Shown: positions 39,784 to 54,700, counted from the first letter of the stretch. The stretch: 64,000 nt of DNA from Leptodactylus fallax (GCA_947044405.1 CAMRHE010000077.1:3038001-3102000); one strand, 5' to 3'. The notes: generated by a model from the letters alone, not told the origin. Translations and numbers: made by a program.

Positions 39784-42700
39784 CTGCAAACATTAGAATA
39801 TACTATAAATTAGAAATTGCCACCACAAAGTCCTTGTAGTCTTGTTTTTCACAATGCTATTTTATTTCTATCACTGTAGGTTTCACAGGTCATTAAAACA
39901 AGAGTCTCTTGTCTAAATGGAGCAGTAGTAAACATACGTGACCACCACTCCATTCACTTCTATAATGCTGTACTCTGCTGTTTTTGTCAGTCCCAAAGAA
40001 GTGAATGGAGTGGTGGTCATGCAAGCACACTACCACTCAATTCACAGAGGAGAACTGAGGATCCCTGTTCTCATGTTCTGTGGGGGTGTCAGCTGTGGAA
40101 CTCCCAGCCATCAGACATTTATCTCCCATCCTATATTCTTTTTCCCATATTTTATATGAGCGAATAAAATAACTATAGGTAATTTGCTCCTTCTTTTCCA
40201 ATATTTAAAAAGGGGGTTCATACTCTCATTGATATGGGACCTGTGCTCAACCTAAACTGGAATCCCAGTACTCGTGTTCCCCACAACTCCTACAGTGACT
40301 TTCCCTAGCTAGGTATGTCTTAGGAGACATAAGTTCCATCAACCTCCCCCTTACCTCGTAGCTGTGGTCCTCTGTACAGAGCTTTCCCAAGGACATTTGA
40401 GTCTTGACCCTTCTCACTGCACACTCTTTGTCAGACAACCCATCTGATTGTGTAGAGATTTCAATTGGAATCTCTGGTGTTTGGGATAGCAGGTCTTCTA
40501 ACTTATCACCGAGTGGGTCCTTGCGGTTGCTTGCTAGGTCATCGGGGCTGTTAGAATGATCACTAGTGTTTCCCTCTTCTCCATCAGACACTGAGAAATT
40601 TTCTGAGCTGAAGGTAGAGTAAGACTGGCAGCTGCTCATTCCTCGGGGTGGACGATGTCTTCTTGGAAACTCAACTTCACTATCAACCTCTCCTTCTTCC
40701 TCTTCTGATGATTCATCCCCAGTCTGTAGAGTAGGTGTAAACTGATTTATTAGACTATCTATCCAATAATAATATGCATAATGCCCACATTATTTACTAG
40801 GTACTATATTAGGTGTGTTTTTTTATTTTATTTGCTGGCCTAATGATAAATGAACAGTCTACTAAGAGCTGTAAGAATGTTCAGTGTCACACTGCAAAAC
40901 CAAACTAATATGTGAAGCTCCTACTCTTGGCAAGATGTACCACAGAAATTGTGATATTCATTGGACGTCATTATACAGCACACTGGCTCTTAAGGGTTGA
41001 AATATATTGGGGAATAACTTTCTATAAAACTACACTAGTAGAACTGAGCACTTGTACTGGGACCATGTGCAAAATTCTACTATAAATTCTACTTTTTCTT
41101 ACATCATTTCTAAGATTGCTTCTCTAGGGATCCATCCAGATATTGCATGGCGTTATTTTACTTTATATCGCCTACCAACACCAACTATTTTGAGAATCTA
41201 TCAGCTTCAATGTAACAGCATATTGCTCTCTCAAAATGGTATGTAACTCACTAATGCGTTCCATTATGATAATGTGTTTCCACTCTTGCATTAAACAGTT
41301 GTGGCAATTGTGGGCAGGAATAATTACTTCCTCAAAACTGTTTGTGCCGTGTTACCCATTGACCTTCCTCATCTATGGAATAGTTATATATTTGTCTGTT
41401 TGTATATTTGCTATGGTGGTTTATAGAATTTTTAGATTCCTCTTCTTCTACTCTATAGATGTAGGTACAATAGCAATTGTTCAATTTCCTTCCCATTTAA
41501 ATATACTTAGATCTAATGCATACTGTTCAAAGACAATTAAGACATTATCGGAAATATAATAATAAATGACAAAAACTATAAAAACAGTATCTATGTCTGT
41601 TTCAGACCACTGACATATATCATATCAAAATTTAAGTAATTTTCCATAACATATATTAAAATAATATTTCATTGGGAAATTTTTCCAGTCTTTGCCCTAG
41701 AAGCTTACTCCTATCTAAGAATGCTTGTAGAAAGATACATTCCTGTCCCTTTTGGCAAGACTTCACCAAATGCTTCACTGAGCACACACAGCCTCAGAAG
41801 ATACACATATACTGATCTAATTATAGGCTACATGGCCATAAGCCATCATGAGGTTTTCTCAGTTATAACCAAGACACCAAGCACTAGCTTCACATTCAGT
41901 ACTGCTACGTTGATATTACCTTTCTAAGGGTCCGTATTCTTCGTGGAAGAGCAGGAGGTGTAGGAACAGCAAGGGCACTCACGCCTACTGCTGCCCTAAT
42001 TGTAGGAAACTGGTCAAGTCCAATTTGCTGTGGCTCAGGTGCCTCCTGTATATGATGATGTCTTGGAGACTCTGGAGGGTTTCTCTCAGAGTTCCTCAGC
42101 TCTGTGTTATCACTTCTAGAATTTTCCCAAGTTTCATGGTCCATATCTGGAGGAGGGGAGGTCTCTGGACAACCAAGAGAAGGTTTATAAGGATCTTGCT
42201 GACAGTAGTCCCAGTCTGTTTGTGACTGCATGCGACTGTCAGCTTCCAGTGTGCTGGACAGAAGATCAGGGCTGGAGCCTGACATACACCGCTGAGCATG
42301 GCAGCTCAGAGGACTTCTTAGTGCAGCTGCAGGGCCAAAGTAACGCAAATTGTTGGCACAGTTAGCAATATTCTGCCCTTGCACATTGAGGGTTTGATGG
42401 CGGGTCAACATAGGCTGAGCAGGTTCATGCCGAGGGCTGGGTGGGGTAAATGGGGGAGAAGCAGAAGGCAAATAATAAGGAGCTTGAGATGGTGAAGGAG
42501 AGTCCTGGTTTTTTATTGCACCTATGAAGTCAGCATGACTACCCTTGCTGTTCCCTCGCCGGTGACGTGGTTTGCTTCGGTAACGATTCTTTCCTCCTGA
42601 GGATATCTTTGGACTTCCAGATATGGGAGAAGAACTAGGAACATTAGACTCCACGCTAGCAATGCCATCTGATTTTAATAGGTCAGGCCTACAAAAAATA

Positions 42701-45700
42701 CATTTAGATTAATGCTCTACGATTAAAATGGGAAAGGCAACAGATGTCTTAACTTTAGTAGTTACTCACCGCCTAGTTTGAGATGATGACTTAGAGGAAG
42801 CACCTTTCTTTTTGATCAGTTTCTCCACTGCATTAGGATGAACTATAGGGCGAACAGGGTGTCGCTTATATGTCCCAGGGTATTTTTTCTCTACAGCTTG
42901 TTCACGCCTAAAAAAGTAATTAGTATTTTATTAATATTAAAATATATACAATCTATATATTTCTATCAGTCTTCTGAAAATAAGAAGTGCATAGTCAAAC
43001 TAGTTTGCTCTGAACTTTAAATTTTCACAAATCATGAAGTGGATGAACAGTTGAGGGGCAGAGAAAAAAAGGTGTCCAGTTGTTTTTAATATACCAATAT
43101 TAGTCACATAGCGGTAGTATGACATGTGGCCAATTACCATTCAGAAAAACTGCGTGCATTTTACTGCCATTAAATTGCCATGGTTTTGCAGTGCATGTAC
43201 ACGTTGTACAGTGTTTCAGGTAAAATGTTAAAAATATGAATTACAACTGTAAAAACTTCATGGCTGACAACCACAGCACAGCATCATGGCCCGCTAACCC
43301 CTAAGTGTGAACACAGGCTACAGACTTAAGCAACAGGACCCACCTTTGACTTCACTCTGCAGTCTGAATGGTTTAGACTAGGGCTACATGGCGAGTCTGG
43401 CAACAACACTTGTTTAAGGGCCAAAGACTGCAGTGTTGCTTTGCCAGCATCGCATCTAATGAAAGTAAATGTGCTTGTATTGCAAGTCACAAGTTGCTGA
43501 GACCGCAACACAATGGTCACAAGAAATTGAAGCCTGATGGATTCGCTGTCACCATTATGTTGTGGTCATGGCAACTTGTGAGATGCAACATGATCCCAAT
43601 AACTGATATTAGATATGATGCAAGCAGGACAACACACAAGGCCCGGAGCTATAAGGGATGCAGTGGTAGCAGTCACTACCAGGCCCTGGACCCTGAGAGG
43701 CCCTAAAAGGTCCCTCTGCCACAAAAAATATGCCACTATTCTAAATGGAACAAGATAGGGAGGGGTCATATTCCAAATTTTGTCATGGGGCCCAGGAGAT
43801 TCAAGTTATGCTTCTGGCGACGCAACAATCTTTGGCTGTACAATGTGTGTTGTGACCAAAGTCAGATTGTAGCCCTAGCCTTAGGCTGATTTTATTAGCA
43901 AAATGACAATCACATTTCTGCTCTCTTGTACTGAACCATATCTACAAGAACATGACAACTCGTGGTAAATGTATATACTGTATATTGTGGCAGGACATTT
44001 CTGTAAGTACCTGATAAGTTCCTTCTCCCGGACTTCTAGCTGCAGCATTATTGCACTCAGCTCCATGTACAGGTTATTGGCTCTCTCCAGCTTACGTTCA
44101 TAGTGCTCGCGGATATCCAGGGCATGCCTGCCGGGAATTTATACATTTATCTCAAACACCAATAGTAACTAAACAAATGTTACAACTTAGAACTATAACT
44201 TCTTTTTATTTTAGAATCTAAGAAATATATACACCAAAATAAGTCAAGTTATCTTGTTAATATACAAGGAAGAAATAGCACTTCTCATATCTTTATATGG
44301 TTCTTACTTTACACTGCAATTAACAGAAATACCACTTGCAGTTTCTATTGTTTTAGATGAGTCCTTTTACATATACAGTACTAATAGACTTACCGCAGCT
44401 CCTCCCTGCGCCTTCGGATCAGCTCCTCATCTAACCGATGAATACAGGTTCCCTCGCTCTTGATTTTCTCAAAATGCTTCTTGACTTCTTCTCTCCATTC
44501 AGCCTGAAATGGATAAAAGAGTCGCTCAACTCATTCATTGGACCCTAGTGTACCTCCATATTGTTTTATAAAAAAATTGTGGCTATTCCACTGGAGTGCA
44601 AAGTATAAAACGCCATAAAAAGTTTTGCTTCTAGGGGAGAATACACAATAATGGGGTACAGCAGAAGACATCTAAATTTGAAGGGTACTGAGGTGAGGTC
44701 TATTTTCTAGGGGTTGTTGGAAAGGGGGCCCCCAGAATCATTTAATCTGGTGAGCCCAAGGAACCTCAGTCCGACACTGTATTATTGTATAGGAAATGAA
44801 CTTATATCAGCTGCAGTAGCTAGCGCAGGTCACAAACTCATTTCCCTATCCGTTAGCCTTAGCATTTATTTGTAAACCATAAAAAACAAGGAAAACATGC
44901 AAACTTCTATGTAGTTGTCCCTGGTCTAAATGAAACTGAGGTAAGTGGTACAAGTCAAATACCAGAACCAAGGTGTCCCAGCAGAATATTGTCCATAGCA
45001 TTACACTGTCTCTGCTGGCTCCCCTTCGTCCCATACTGCATCCTCATGCCATGCCTTCCCCAAGTATGTGGCATAAATGCACCTGGACATCCACTTGACA
45101 TAGAAGAACACATGAATTATCAGGCTAAGCCACCTTGTAACATTGCTGCACTGTCCAGTTCTGATGCTCACATGTCCTCTGTAGTCACTTTCCATAGTAG
45201 ACAGTGATCAGTATGATCATTCTGACTGTTCTGTGGCTACACCTTGCTGTCATAGCCCACATTAAAGGGGTTGTTCAGTTTCAGACACATATTAAGAGAC
45301 AAATTTTATTGTTTGTATAATGAAAAGTTACACTTTTTTTGTATAATTCCTCAGTGTTTTCTAGATCTCTGCTTGCTGTCATTCATTCTGCTTACTCCCA
45401 GTGGATAAAAATCAGTCCATGGTCATGTGATATACAGTCCATGGTCATGTGATATAGAGTCCATGGTCATGTGATGAACACACAGGTGCACAGCTCGTTA
45501 TAGTCACAGCACAGTAATCAGACATCTGCCTGGTAACGAGCTGTGCACCTGTGTGCTCATCACATGACTATGGACTGATTTTTATCCACTGGGACTAAGC
45601 AGAGTGAATGACAGCAAGCAGAGATCTAGAAAACCCATGAGGAATTTATACAAAAGGTGACTACAGAGGGCATGTGAGCATCAGAACTGGACAGTGCAGC

Positions 45701-48700
45701 AATGTTACAAGGTGGCTTAGCCTGATAATTCATGTGTTCTTCTACGTCATGTGGCTGTCCAGGTGCATTTATGTCACATACTTGGGGAAGGCATGGCATG
45801 AGGATGCAGTATGGGAAGAAGGGAAGTCAGCAGAGACAGTGTAATGCTATTCGAAAATTGAATTAACCAAAATTTAACTTGTACAGCAATTCGTCCCATA
45901 GACGCCCTCTTGTGGGTACAGACCAGATGGGTAAGCCTTGGCTCCTTATGTGCATCAACGAGCCTTCACTGCCCATGTCCCTGTCTCTGATTGTCCCTCC
46001 TTGGACCATTTTTGGTAAGTACCAATCACTGCATGCCGGGAACACCTCATGCTTGGAGATGCTCTGATCCGGCTGTCTAGCCATCAGAGTTTAACCCTTG
46101 TCAAAGTCACTCAAATTCCATGTGCTTGCCCTTTCATCCTGCTACTAATACATCAACATCAAGAACTGTTCACTTGCTACCTAATACATCCCACCCCTTG
46201 AGAGGTGCCATTGTCATGAGATAATGTTATTCCTGGTTTTAATACTAAGGCTGATTGATGTACTATATAATTGATTATTACCCTACTATATACAGCTTAT
46301 GGTAGAGATAATATGTACTTTCTATCAGAAGACAGAGGTTTTCACTATGGGTTCTAAAGGCAAAACAGAGGCAATATCTGGGCAATCTGAGGCACTGAAT
46401 TAATAAAGCAGGAGAAGAATAGAAAGCTGCAGCAAGCGGAAGCACTCTAGTTCTAGAAGGCTATTAAAGCTCTTTCAGAGGAGCTGACAATACAAGAGGA
46501 GCATAATATGCTCACAAATGCTGTAGCCACTTCAGCCGTCATCAGAGCAGAAAAATGGGCTATTTTTGTCTTGTGCTGAAAACCTCTGAGTCATGTGCGC
46601 ACGGAGGAGGCTGCATCAGCTCGCACATTATCTGTAACGTGCAAGATGTGCACTGACTCACCTGGGGGCTGCAGGGGACTTGTTTCAACACAAAAGATAT
46701 AATGATTGCTATGTCCCCCCCTCCCTAATCTACATCATCTTCATGTAAACCATTTCGGATACATCTCCAAAAAAGAATAAAGCAAAACTGCAATGAAAAA
46801 CTATTCCTGCACAGATTTATCTTCAAGGTTTTAATTTAAGGGGTTCTCTGTGGTTAGAACAAAATGGTCTGCTTTTTTGCCCCACCAACATATCTTTTCA
46901 TGGGTTGTGATTTCGTATCGCATCACTTCCCATGGACAAGAAAACTGCAGTTTCTGAAGACAAGAAATATATTGTTTTTACAATGACACCTTGTACAGTG
47001 CACCCTTTATGTCGGTCCAAGCTTGACCATATAGTGGGTACTGTTATATAGCACATTTAGGGTATCATATATATTCCCTACTATAAAGGAACCCAGTAGC
47101 AGACATAATACATTTATTTGAAAGGTTTTTTCAGTTTTGACTGCCCTTATTCTGCTACATGTAAGGAAATGGCCTTCAAGTATTAATTTATCCTGTAGAG
47201 AAGTCTGACATGGAGCCCAGCTAAGTGCATAGATGAGACATGCATAGCATAGACAGCTAATAGCGGATGGTTTAGAGTCGGGGACCCCCTGTATTACACA
47301 AAAGGACTGTGTGATCTAGCTAAAGTGACTCCGATGGTTAAAATATGGTATGTCTGAATAATTCAAAAGGAATCCGGTATACCAACAAATTGGCTGACTC
47401 TGCCCAGAAATTCAATAACAATATTATCTTTCTTACAAACCTTCCCTGTATCATATACAATAGATGTAACAAGACCCGAGCAGCACGGAATGAAGTCATA
47501 AACCAAAGCTCAATAATTCATTGTTATTGATCTATTCACATTTATAAAGAACAAAAGGGCAAAAATATGGCCATTCTACCCAGGAAAAGTAAATTATATC
47601 GGCATACCTGCGATTTAAAATATGTCTCCTGAGGTGTTCCCAGGACGTCAGCTGAGGCTATGTCCAGGTGCATGAGGATCTGTCTGAAAGACGGACGGTT
47701 CCTTGGTTTGCTTTGCCTATACAATGCAAGTGAAAACTGTTTAGGTCTTCAGTTGTGAAGATAATTCTATCCTTTATTATAACATAATAATATACTTTAC
47801 TTTAAGCATCACGTAACAAAGTTTTCTAATTTCAGACAATCCTGTTAAAAACCGTACATCTACCATATAGGACAAAGTTGGGCATTGTTCACATCAGACT
47901 GTTCTTTATGTTTTTCTGTTAAGGGTTGGAGCAGAGAGACCCTGGTGGGTCCAACCATTTGAATGGCCACCATTTAGTAATACATGTCCTCCGCAGCAGC
48001 TAGGTGTGGCTACTTGGTGATTACCAATGACCACCTTTTGGTGCTTCACCCACAGCATACAGCTGACTTTTGTTTAGGCTGAGGCCCCAAGTTACGGAAA
48101 CGCAGCTTTTTTTTGTTGCAGATTTTGTTGCGGTTTTTTGAGCCAAAGCCAGGAGTTGATTGAGCAGAAGGTAGAAGTATAAGAACTTCCTATATATTTC
48201 CCATTCCTTTTCTAGCCATTCTTGGCTTTGGCTTAAAAAAACGCAACAAAATCTGCAACAAAAAAGCCACGTTTTCGTTGGGGCCTCAGCCTTAAAAGGG
48301 ATTGTCTTGTTGGCAACCCCTTTAATTATTGCAATATATACAAGTAACAAGGAAACAAGTAATCCATTTCACAATATGTTCTTGGATCATCACATAAAAG
48401 TTTATATACAGATCATTAAATACAGCATTGAGAAACACTTACTTTACTGTATAAAACATTAAAGGGTTATTCCCAACATATAAAGTTATGATATACTGTA
48501 TCACTGGATAACCCATCACTTTCTGATAAAGAATGAAGGAGTGCCATTGCTAGTTTAGTACTGTCTCCCCTTCAAAGTTTGCATCATGGCCATGTTCACT
48601 TGAATGGAGCTGTACCACAGTCCCCAGGGCCTGTGGATCCTTCAATCTGTAGATTGGTTGGCATCCCCGCACCCAAAGCCCCACTGACCATAATGCAACA

Positions 48701-51700
48701 GTATACCCTAGTAGTATTCCATCACTTTGTGTGATGCCAATAACCAATGAATTTTCTTCTTTTTTTTTTTTTATGTAAGCAAAATGAGAATACAAAATAT
48801 TTCATGTCTACAGATCTGTTAAAATGTTCTGCCTATGAACATCATTCACAAATCAATATCACATCCTGCATATAATTTCCTGTAATTAGCATAGCCTGCA
48901 TGAAATATTAATACATAGATTTTGTACGAGCTCCTGCCAATGTAATTTATGTAAAATAGACGTATAATTAAAGTCTCTGTACATAGAAGAGGCAATGATT
49001 AAAATTAGGATGCTGAATAGATTAACTGAGATAATTACTGTATAGAGGATGTAAATAAATGTAGGTGTCACAGTACAGTATAATGGGCCTGAGACGCTCA
49101 TTTACACATTTATTTCATGAATGATTCAAATATTATATGCGGTATAGGCAAGATATCATTGCCAGAACATGACTGGAGGAGAAATATTGTCCTGGGGTAT
49201 AAAGAGTGACAAAGCTGTGCTGACAACTGAATATATGTCAACATTTTCCAGTACAGCAAGAGAAAGAAGCAAGGGTGAGGCCTTGTCTCTCAAGGATTTA
49301 GACAGGCATATATTATATAGCAATAAATATTGTCATCATTATTGGGTTTGGAAAAATCTACAGTACAACCTACAATATACATATAAAATAGGACATTTTG
49401 TGTTTGGCATAACTCATTGTTGTATCATATGTTATCTGTGGGTTACATAGAACTGCAAATTCATGCCTACTGGTTATAATAGGGAGTACAAGGGATGCAC
49501 CACATTTGTGCGTTCCACATGCAGTGTATTAATGGTATCAGTATTCAGATATTATAGTCCGGATATGCTTTCGTCCAGCAAATCATACTGTATATACAGT
49601 GCCGGACTTGTCAGGGGACACTGCCAAAAGATATACCGCCTTCAATACACTACAGCAATATCAACACTCCGTCTCTCTGAGACTCATCTAGCTAAGGAGT
49701 CAGTCGGAGTTCTTCTCCACACATGGATTGGGCATTCTTTTTATTCTATGTATTCCACCCATGCCAGGGGGTTAGTATACTGGTACATCGCAATATAATG
49801 TTCAACTGTGAGCAATAGGTAGAAGATTTAGACGGGCACTATGCTTACAATGCTTCATGCATAACATACACCTCTTTTGCTTGTAGCCATTTACGTTACC
49901 CCCTACCCCTATAGTTTTTGCATCTGTAGCTGCGTCTCCAGTTGTCCTCAGCAGACGGCCTCACATAGATCTATATCATTATTATGTACATATGTAATGA
50001 TTTTGGCAAAGGCCCTGGCAAATAGACTTATGAGAAAAATACTTAGCTTGATACATGAAGGTTAGACCAATGACAAATAATATTAGGAGACTATTTCTTG
50101 AACCTCCAGATAATAGATTGGTGCAGTCTAATCTTACGGAGTGTGCTTGACATAATAGCTATTTATTTGCATTGTAACTGTGTTCAGTGTGCTCCTAGTG
50201 TACTTGCCTACTCTGTTCAATATATTGTTAGACTTGTTCTTCAATTGCACTAGCCCTACACAAGGGTGTGTGTGTGTGTGTGTGCGTGTGTGTGTGCGTG
50301 CGTGCGTGTGGGGGGGGTGGGTTCGTGGAGTCTCTTGCAGAGTACATTATGGCTGCCGGGTCAAAATAGCGTTTTCACTTGTGTAGCTCCCCATGCAACC
50401 ATGTGCTATACAATGTAGTCATATTATTTCCCAATGACCTGCTTTTTCTTCGCATGTTCCTTTACCCCTTCCTGTTCAACTTCCAAGTTGCTGAGTGTGT
50501 TGCCATTTTATTTCTTGCTGTCTTTCCAAGTTTATACAACACCCAGGACCCCTCCATCTCCATGGTGTGCTGTGCAGCCCTTTTATTACCTGTGCCTCCC
50601 CTGCTACTTTCCTCCGAGGTCACAGAAAAGGAGTCCTAGCACTCTCAGTTCTGTATAGTGGCATTATTTGGGCCTTTATGTTACTTTTATGTTGAATTTG
50701 TATTTGTTATTTGGACATTGACAGATATGGGCTCTGCTATGTAACATACTCCTACCACTATCTTTACTTAGCCCTGCTTTAACCTAGGTTTAACCAGAGA
50801 AGTGCCACACCTGAAAAGTGGTTGGGAAAGGTAAAAAATATCATCAGGTACCAACCTAAGGCCTGCTATGAACATGAACATTAAGCACCCGATACACAGT
50901 ACAAACACAGACCACAGCCAGCATTCACAAAGCAAGTTTGTTGTTTTAAACAGGTTCTTAGCATTTTCAGAGTCTGCAATGTGCTGGAATATTAGTGTTC
51001 AATGGCACTCTGTTTTAGGGTATGTTCACACAGAGGAATCTAAAATCCTCTCCAAAACCCATCCGTGTGTTGAGGCTGAGCCTTGACTTTCTGGCGCGGG
51101 TACAGCAGTGACTCTGCTGTAGAAACTTCAGTAAGATCATCCATAAGGTTTCTTCTTATTTATTTATTGCTCTTGTATAGCGCCAGCATATTCCGCAGTG
51201 CTTTACAGATATTGTCAGTCATTGTCCCATATAGGGCTCACAATCTAAATTTCGTATCGGTATGTCTTTGGAGTGTGGGAGGAAACCAGAGTACCTGGAG
51301 AAAACCCACGCAAAGAAGGGGAAGTACATACAGGTGTAGCCATCTTCAACTAAAATCTGATAACTTGATGCACTGTATTAACTCACAACAGAAGCAATGA
51401 AAATGTAGGGCATGTCCTTGGTCAGGTTTGAACCTAAGACTCCAGCACTAGCAAGGTCACAGTGGTAACCACTGAGCTACCATTCTGCCCCCAAATAATT
51501 GGTCAGAGAAGACAGGTGGGTGGCAATGTCTTAACCATACAACTGTTGTAAGCCACATGGCCTCTTCCATTCTTGTCAAGAGGCGCTAACCATCTCTCCT
51601 TTCATACAGCGTGCTGAAAATGAATCACTGCCTTCCACTGAATATAGTGGGACACAAATTTTGGATTGGAGAGGATTTTGAGGCAGAATACTTTTCCAAA

Positions 51701-54700
51701 TTCTTCTTTGTTAACATAAATTTGGTATGACGAATGCAAAACACTTATATAATGCATGCCTAAAAAGAACCCTAAAAGTATAGTTAACACCTGGGCATTG
51801 TCTACACTTCAATGTGACTTGCCAACAATTTGACTGTATTTTCTTTTTGCACATTGAAAAAATATAATAATAATAATAATCAGACATCAGACAATAGAGA
51901 CAAGGACTCTTACCATGTCTGCTTCATGAGGATTTTGAAGCCATCGGGACAAGTAGAGGGAACTGGAAGATGGAGACTGTTGCTTCCTACACCCCAGATA
52001 ATGGCTGATGAATCCACATCCTTGTATGGGATCTCCCCGGTCAATAACTCCCACAGCAAAACCCCAAAAGACCTGACAGATCATCAGTACAGAGTTATTA
52101 TAAAAAACATATCACACATCATACATGAACATGGAAATATCATTTGTACACATAGATAAAAGCCAGGGATCTACTGAGTTAGTTCTGCTTTTATGGCTAA
52201 CACTCCAAAGAACAAGGAACAATTTTTTGCATGCCTTAATATGAAATCAGAGGCATATGGGGGCAGAATATGGCTCCTTACACTTCTATTGGAGCCATAT
52301 TACAGCTTGGTAGAAGTCAGAGGATGAATGGAGCTGTATACAGTAGCGTATAACTCAGTTTGAGTCCCTTGTGTAAAAGTCATTATTGAGATGACCATTA
52401 TTTGCTTTTTTTACTATATTATATAACTCATGACATAAATATTGATAGGACAGAACACAGACACATATACTATACATGTACAATAGTGACTACTAACCAA
52501 ATGTCCACTTTTTCTGAGACAGGCTCATTGCGGATTACTTCAGGAGCCATCCATGCCACAGTGCCCGCAAATGACATCTTGGTGCTTTTGTCGCTTAGTT
52601 CTTTGGACGTACCAAAGTCTGAAATCTTCACTGTATCTGTGTGGGTGACTAGGACACTGTAAAGAATACAATTATACTCAGTATCTGCCTTCACAAAACA
52701 TCACAACATTCTCATTTCCTATTAATACTGAAATGACCACATAGATCATAATTTGTGCTGTCCGTACAATATGTCTTCTACCACTACTAATAATAAGGCT
52801 ACCATGGCAGTTCCTATCATGATATATTTAACACTTACTTGGGTGATTTGAGATCCCTATGGATTATCTTGTGCAGGTGGAGGTAGTTCATGCCACTAGC
52901 GATCCCAGTTGACCAGTCCACCAGGAGCCTAGGGGTGACCTTTCTTCCTGCCCTGAGTACCTCGTAAAGCTGTCCATGAGCACAGTACTCCATGATAAGG
53001 CAGTAACAGGGAGCCTGCGTACAAACACCTCTGTAGGGAGCAAATATAAGAGATCAGGTTAATAAAGGGAGCACATAATTTATCATATATGGAAATAAAC
53101 ATATATACAGCAAATAAAAAGAGAGAGTCTAGTATGTAATCATAGGGAAACTACAGAGTTTATGTAGTTACGGCTGGGTTTATGCATTGAGGTAGTGTGC
53201 CATTCGGCATTGTTTTGTCAAAGAAGTGTGTCCCTATGTAGACAAAGACAGCACTCATTGGCCAGCATCAGATTATGTAGGGACATAATTGCGCATTTTT
53301 CTGGCGGAAAACCAGGCAGAAACCCCGGGGATCCCATTATAATCTATGGGGTTTGGGGGTTTCCGTGGGTAACCGATTTTTAAGAGAATTGGGTTTCCTT
53401 TTTTTGGGTACCAAAGTGGACCCGAAGAATAGAAACCTGAGCGCAGGTGTGAACCTAGTGTTACAAACATAAAGGAAGAAAGCCACCGTCATGCTTTTTA
53501 CTGTAGACTGAATGCAGGCGGACAGTGCTCCGTCTACATCAGCCATTCTTTTACCGTTAGCTGTCATCCTACAATACTATGATAGTTGATGAAGATCCTG
53601 AATAAGCATTTCCCTTCTACTTTACTGAGAATGCCCTAACAGGGTTTACAAACCCCATGAACTGAGCAGGATATGACATGGCTTCATATAATAAAAATGC
53701 AGGAATACAGGTTAGCAATTACTTTACAAAAACGTGTAATTCTACATATATTTCCAACCCATAAATCAACCCAAATCCAAACAATTGTGAGATTCCAGCA
53801 TTGTGCCTGAATGTTAGCTGATTTTAATTTTCACTTGCAGAACGGATGGAGGCTGGGATGAAACGCTTTGGATTTGGAGATCAAAGTAAAACCTGTCGTC
53901 TGGTGATGGAGGAGATGATGGTGCAGTGCGCATCTGCATACAGTGTCTCCTGAACATCCTAACTTACCAGCGTCCCTCACCTTAAATGAACTCGCTACGA
54001 GCTACAGCTTGTTTACTGTATGTGCCACAAAAATCAGATAGGGGGAAACAGAGAGAAACGCAGGAGAATGGAAAGAAAAGGATTAGGAAAGGGGACAGTG
54101 TATCAAGAAAAGGGATTATGTAAATGTGAGCGACAGCAGGTTATGTGTTAAAGGGATGCAATGATGATGAGTGGGCAGGGAGGAAGGCAGCTGAAGATGG
54201 GGAGAAAGGACGACATTACAGGAGTAACTTTTTATAAAACAAGAACAGGCTCCTATATGCTGTATTATGTTCTTTATTGCAAAATTTCAATGCCCTAAAA
54301 TACTGTTATCAGGTTTAAAGGTTTCCACTAAGCATAACCATATTGTAACGTCTCTGCCTGTTCGGGTCTCGGCGCCACCCTCTGCTCGCTTGCTGCAATG
54401 CAGGAGGCGTATTCAGTTTGATTCCTTGCTTAAGGTTCTTGATGCTCAGTCTGAACACTTTCCTAGACTATGTAATAGAATTTCAGCCACACCCGTCTCC
54501 TGCACCTTGTTTCTTTCGGCTCCTCAATAGTTAATCTTAGCCTTGCCTGTGTGACTGACAGCCTGTCTACCAATCAAGTCTGGGGTGGTTCTGGGCTTGC
54601 TATAAACAGGTCATTAGCCCACATATGGGTGCTGGCTATTGAAATTCTGTTTTGTGTCTTTGTCCCTGCTAGCTCCTTTTCTGCTATTACTTGTATTCCT

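Larger units (their letters stand above)
39784..44393. other. map3k13 introns in the 3' half
   Basis: The introns are 39784-40354, 40724-41919, 42689-42769, 42908-44010 and 44128-44393. The third lists a decayed hAT-like scrap at 43630-43815 (TGCAGTGGTAGCAGTCACTA, GGGGCCCAGGAGATTC, TTATGCTTCTGG). The second and the small introns are AT-rich without recognised repeats. Confidence 0.6.
44504..47607. other. map3k13 intron with a long palindrome
   Basis: The intron contains the fold-back structure at 44997-45853. Segments 44504-44990 and 45860-47600 show no gene or repeat I can name. Confidence 0.55.
47717..51913. other. map3k13 intron
   Basis: The intron holds a short MITE (48074-48295), a T2-like fragment (48460-48760), a candidate conserved AT-rich block (48780-49060), a (TG)n tract at 50265-50325 and a SINE (51165-51491). 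The rest is unassigned. Confidence 0.55.

Noticed and set aside
40247..40354. Open frame continuing past the map3k13 acidic exon (VRGRLMELM...)
   Set aside because: A good GAG|GTAAGG donor at 40354, together with the recognisable last exon at 39682-39783, shows this is intron read-through.
43881..44010. Open frame continuing past the second zipper exon
   Set aside because: The ATCAG|GTACTT donor and in-frame joining to 42770-42907 show it is intron.
53860..53990. Possible plus-strand exon after TTTTCACTTGCAG near 53841, or a minus-strand donor at GCTGGTAAG
   Set aside because: The splice-like sites flank no frame with similarity to any protein, and map3k13 reading is continuous without it.
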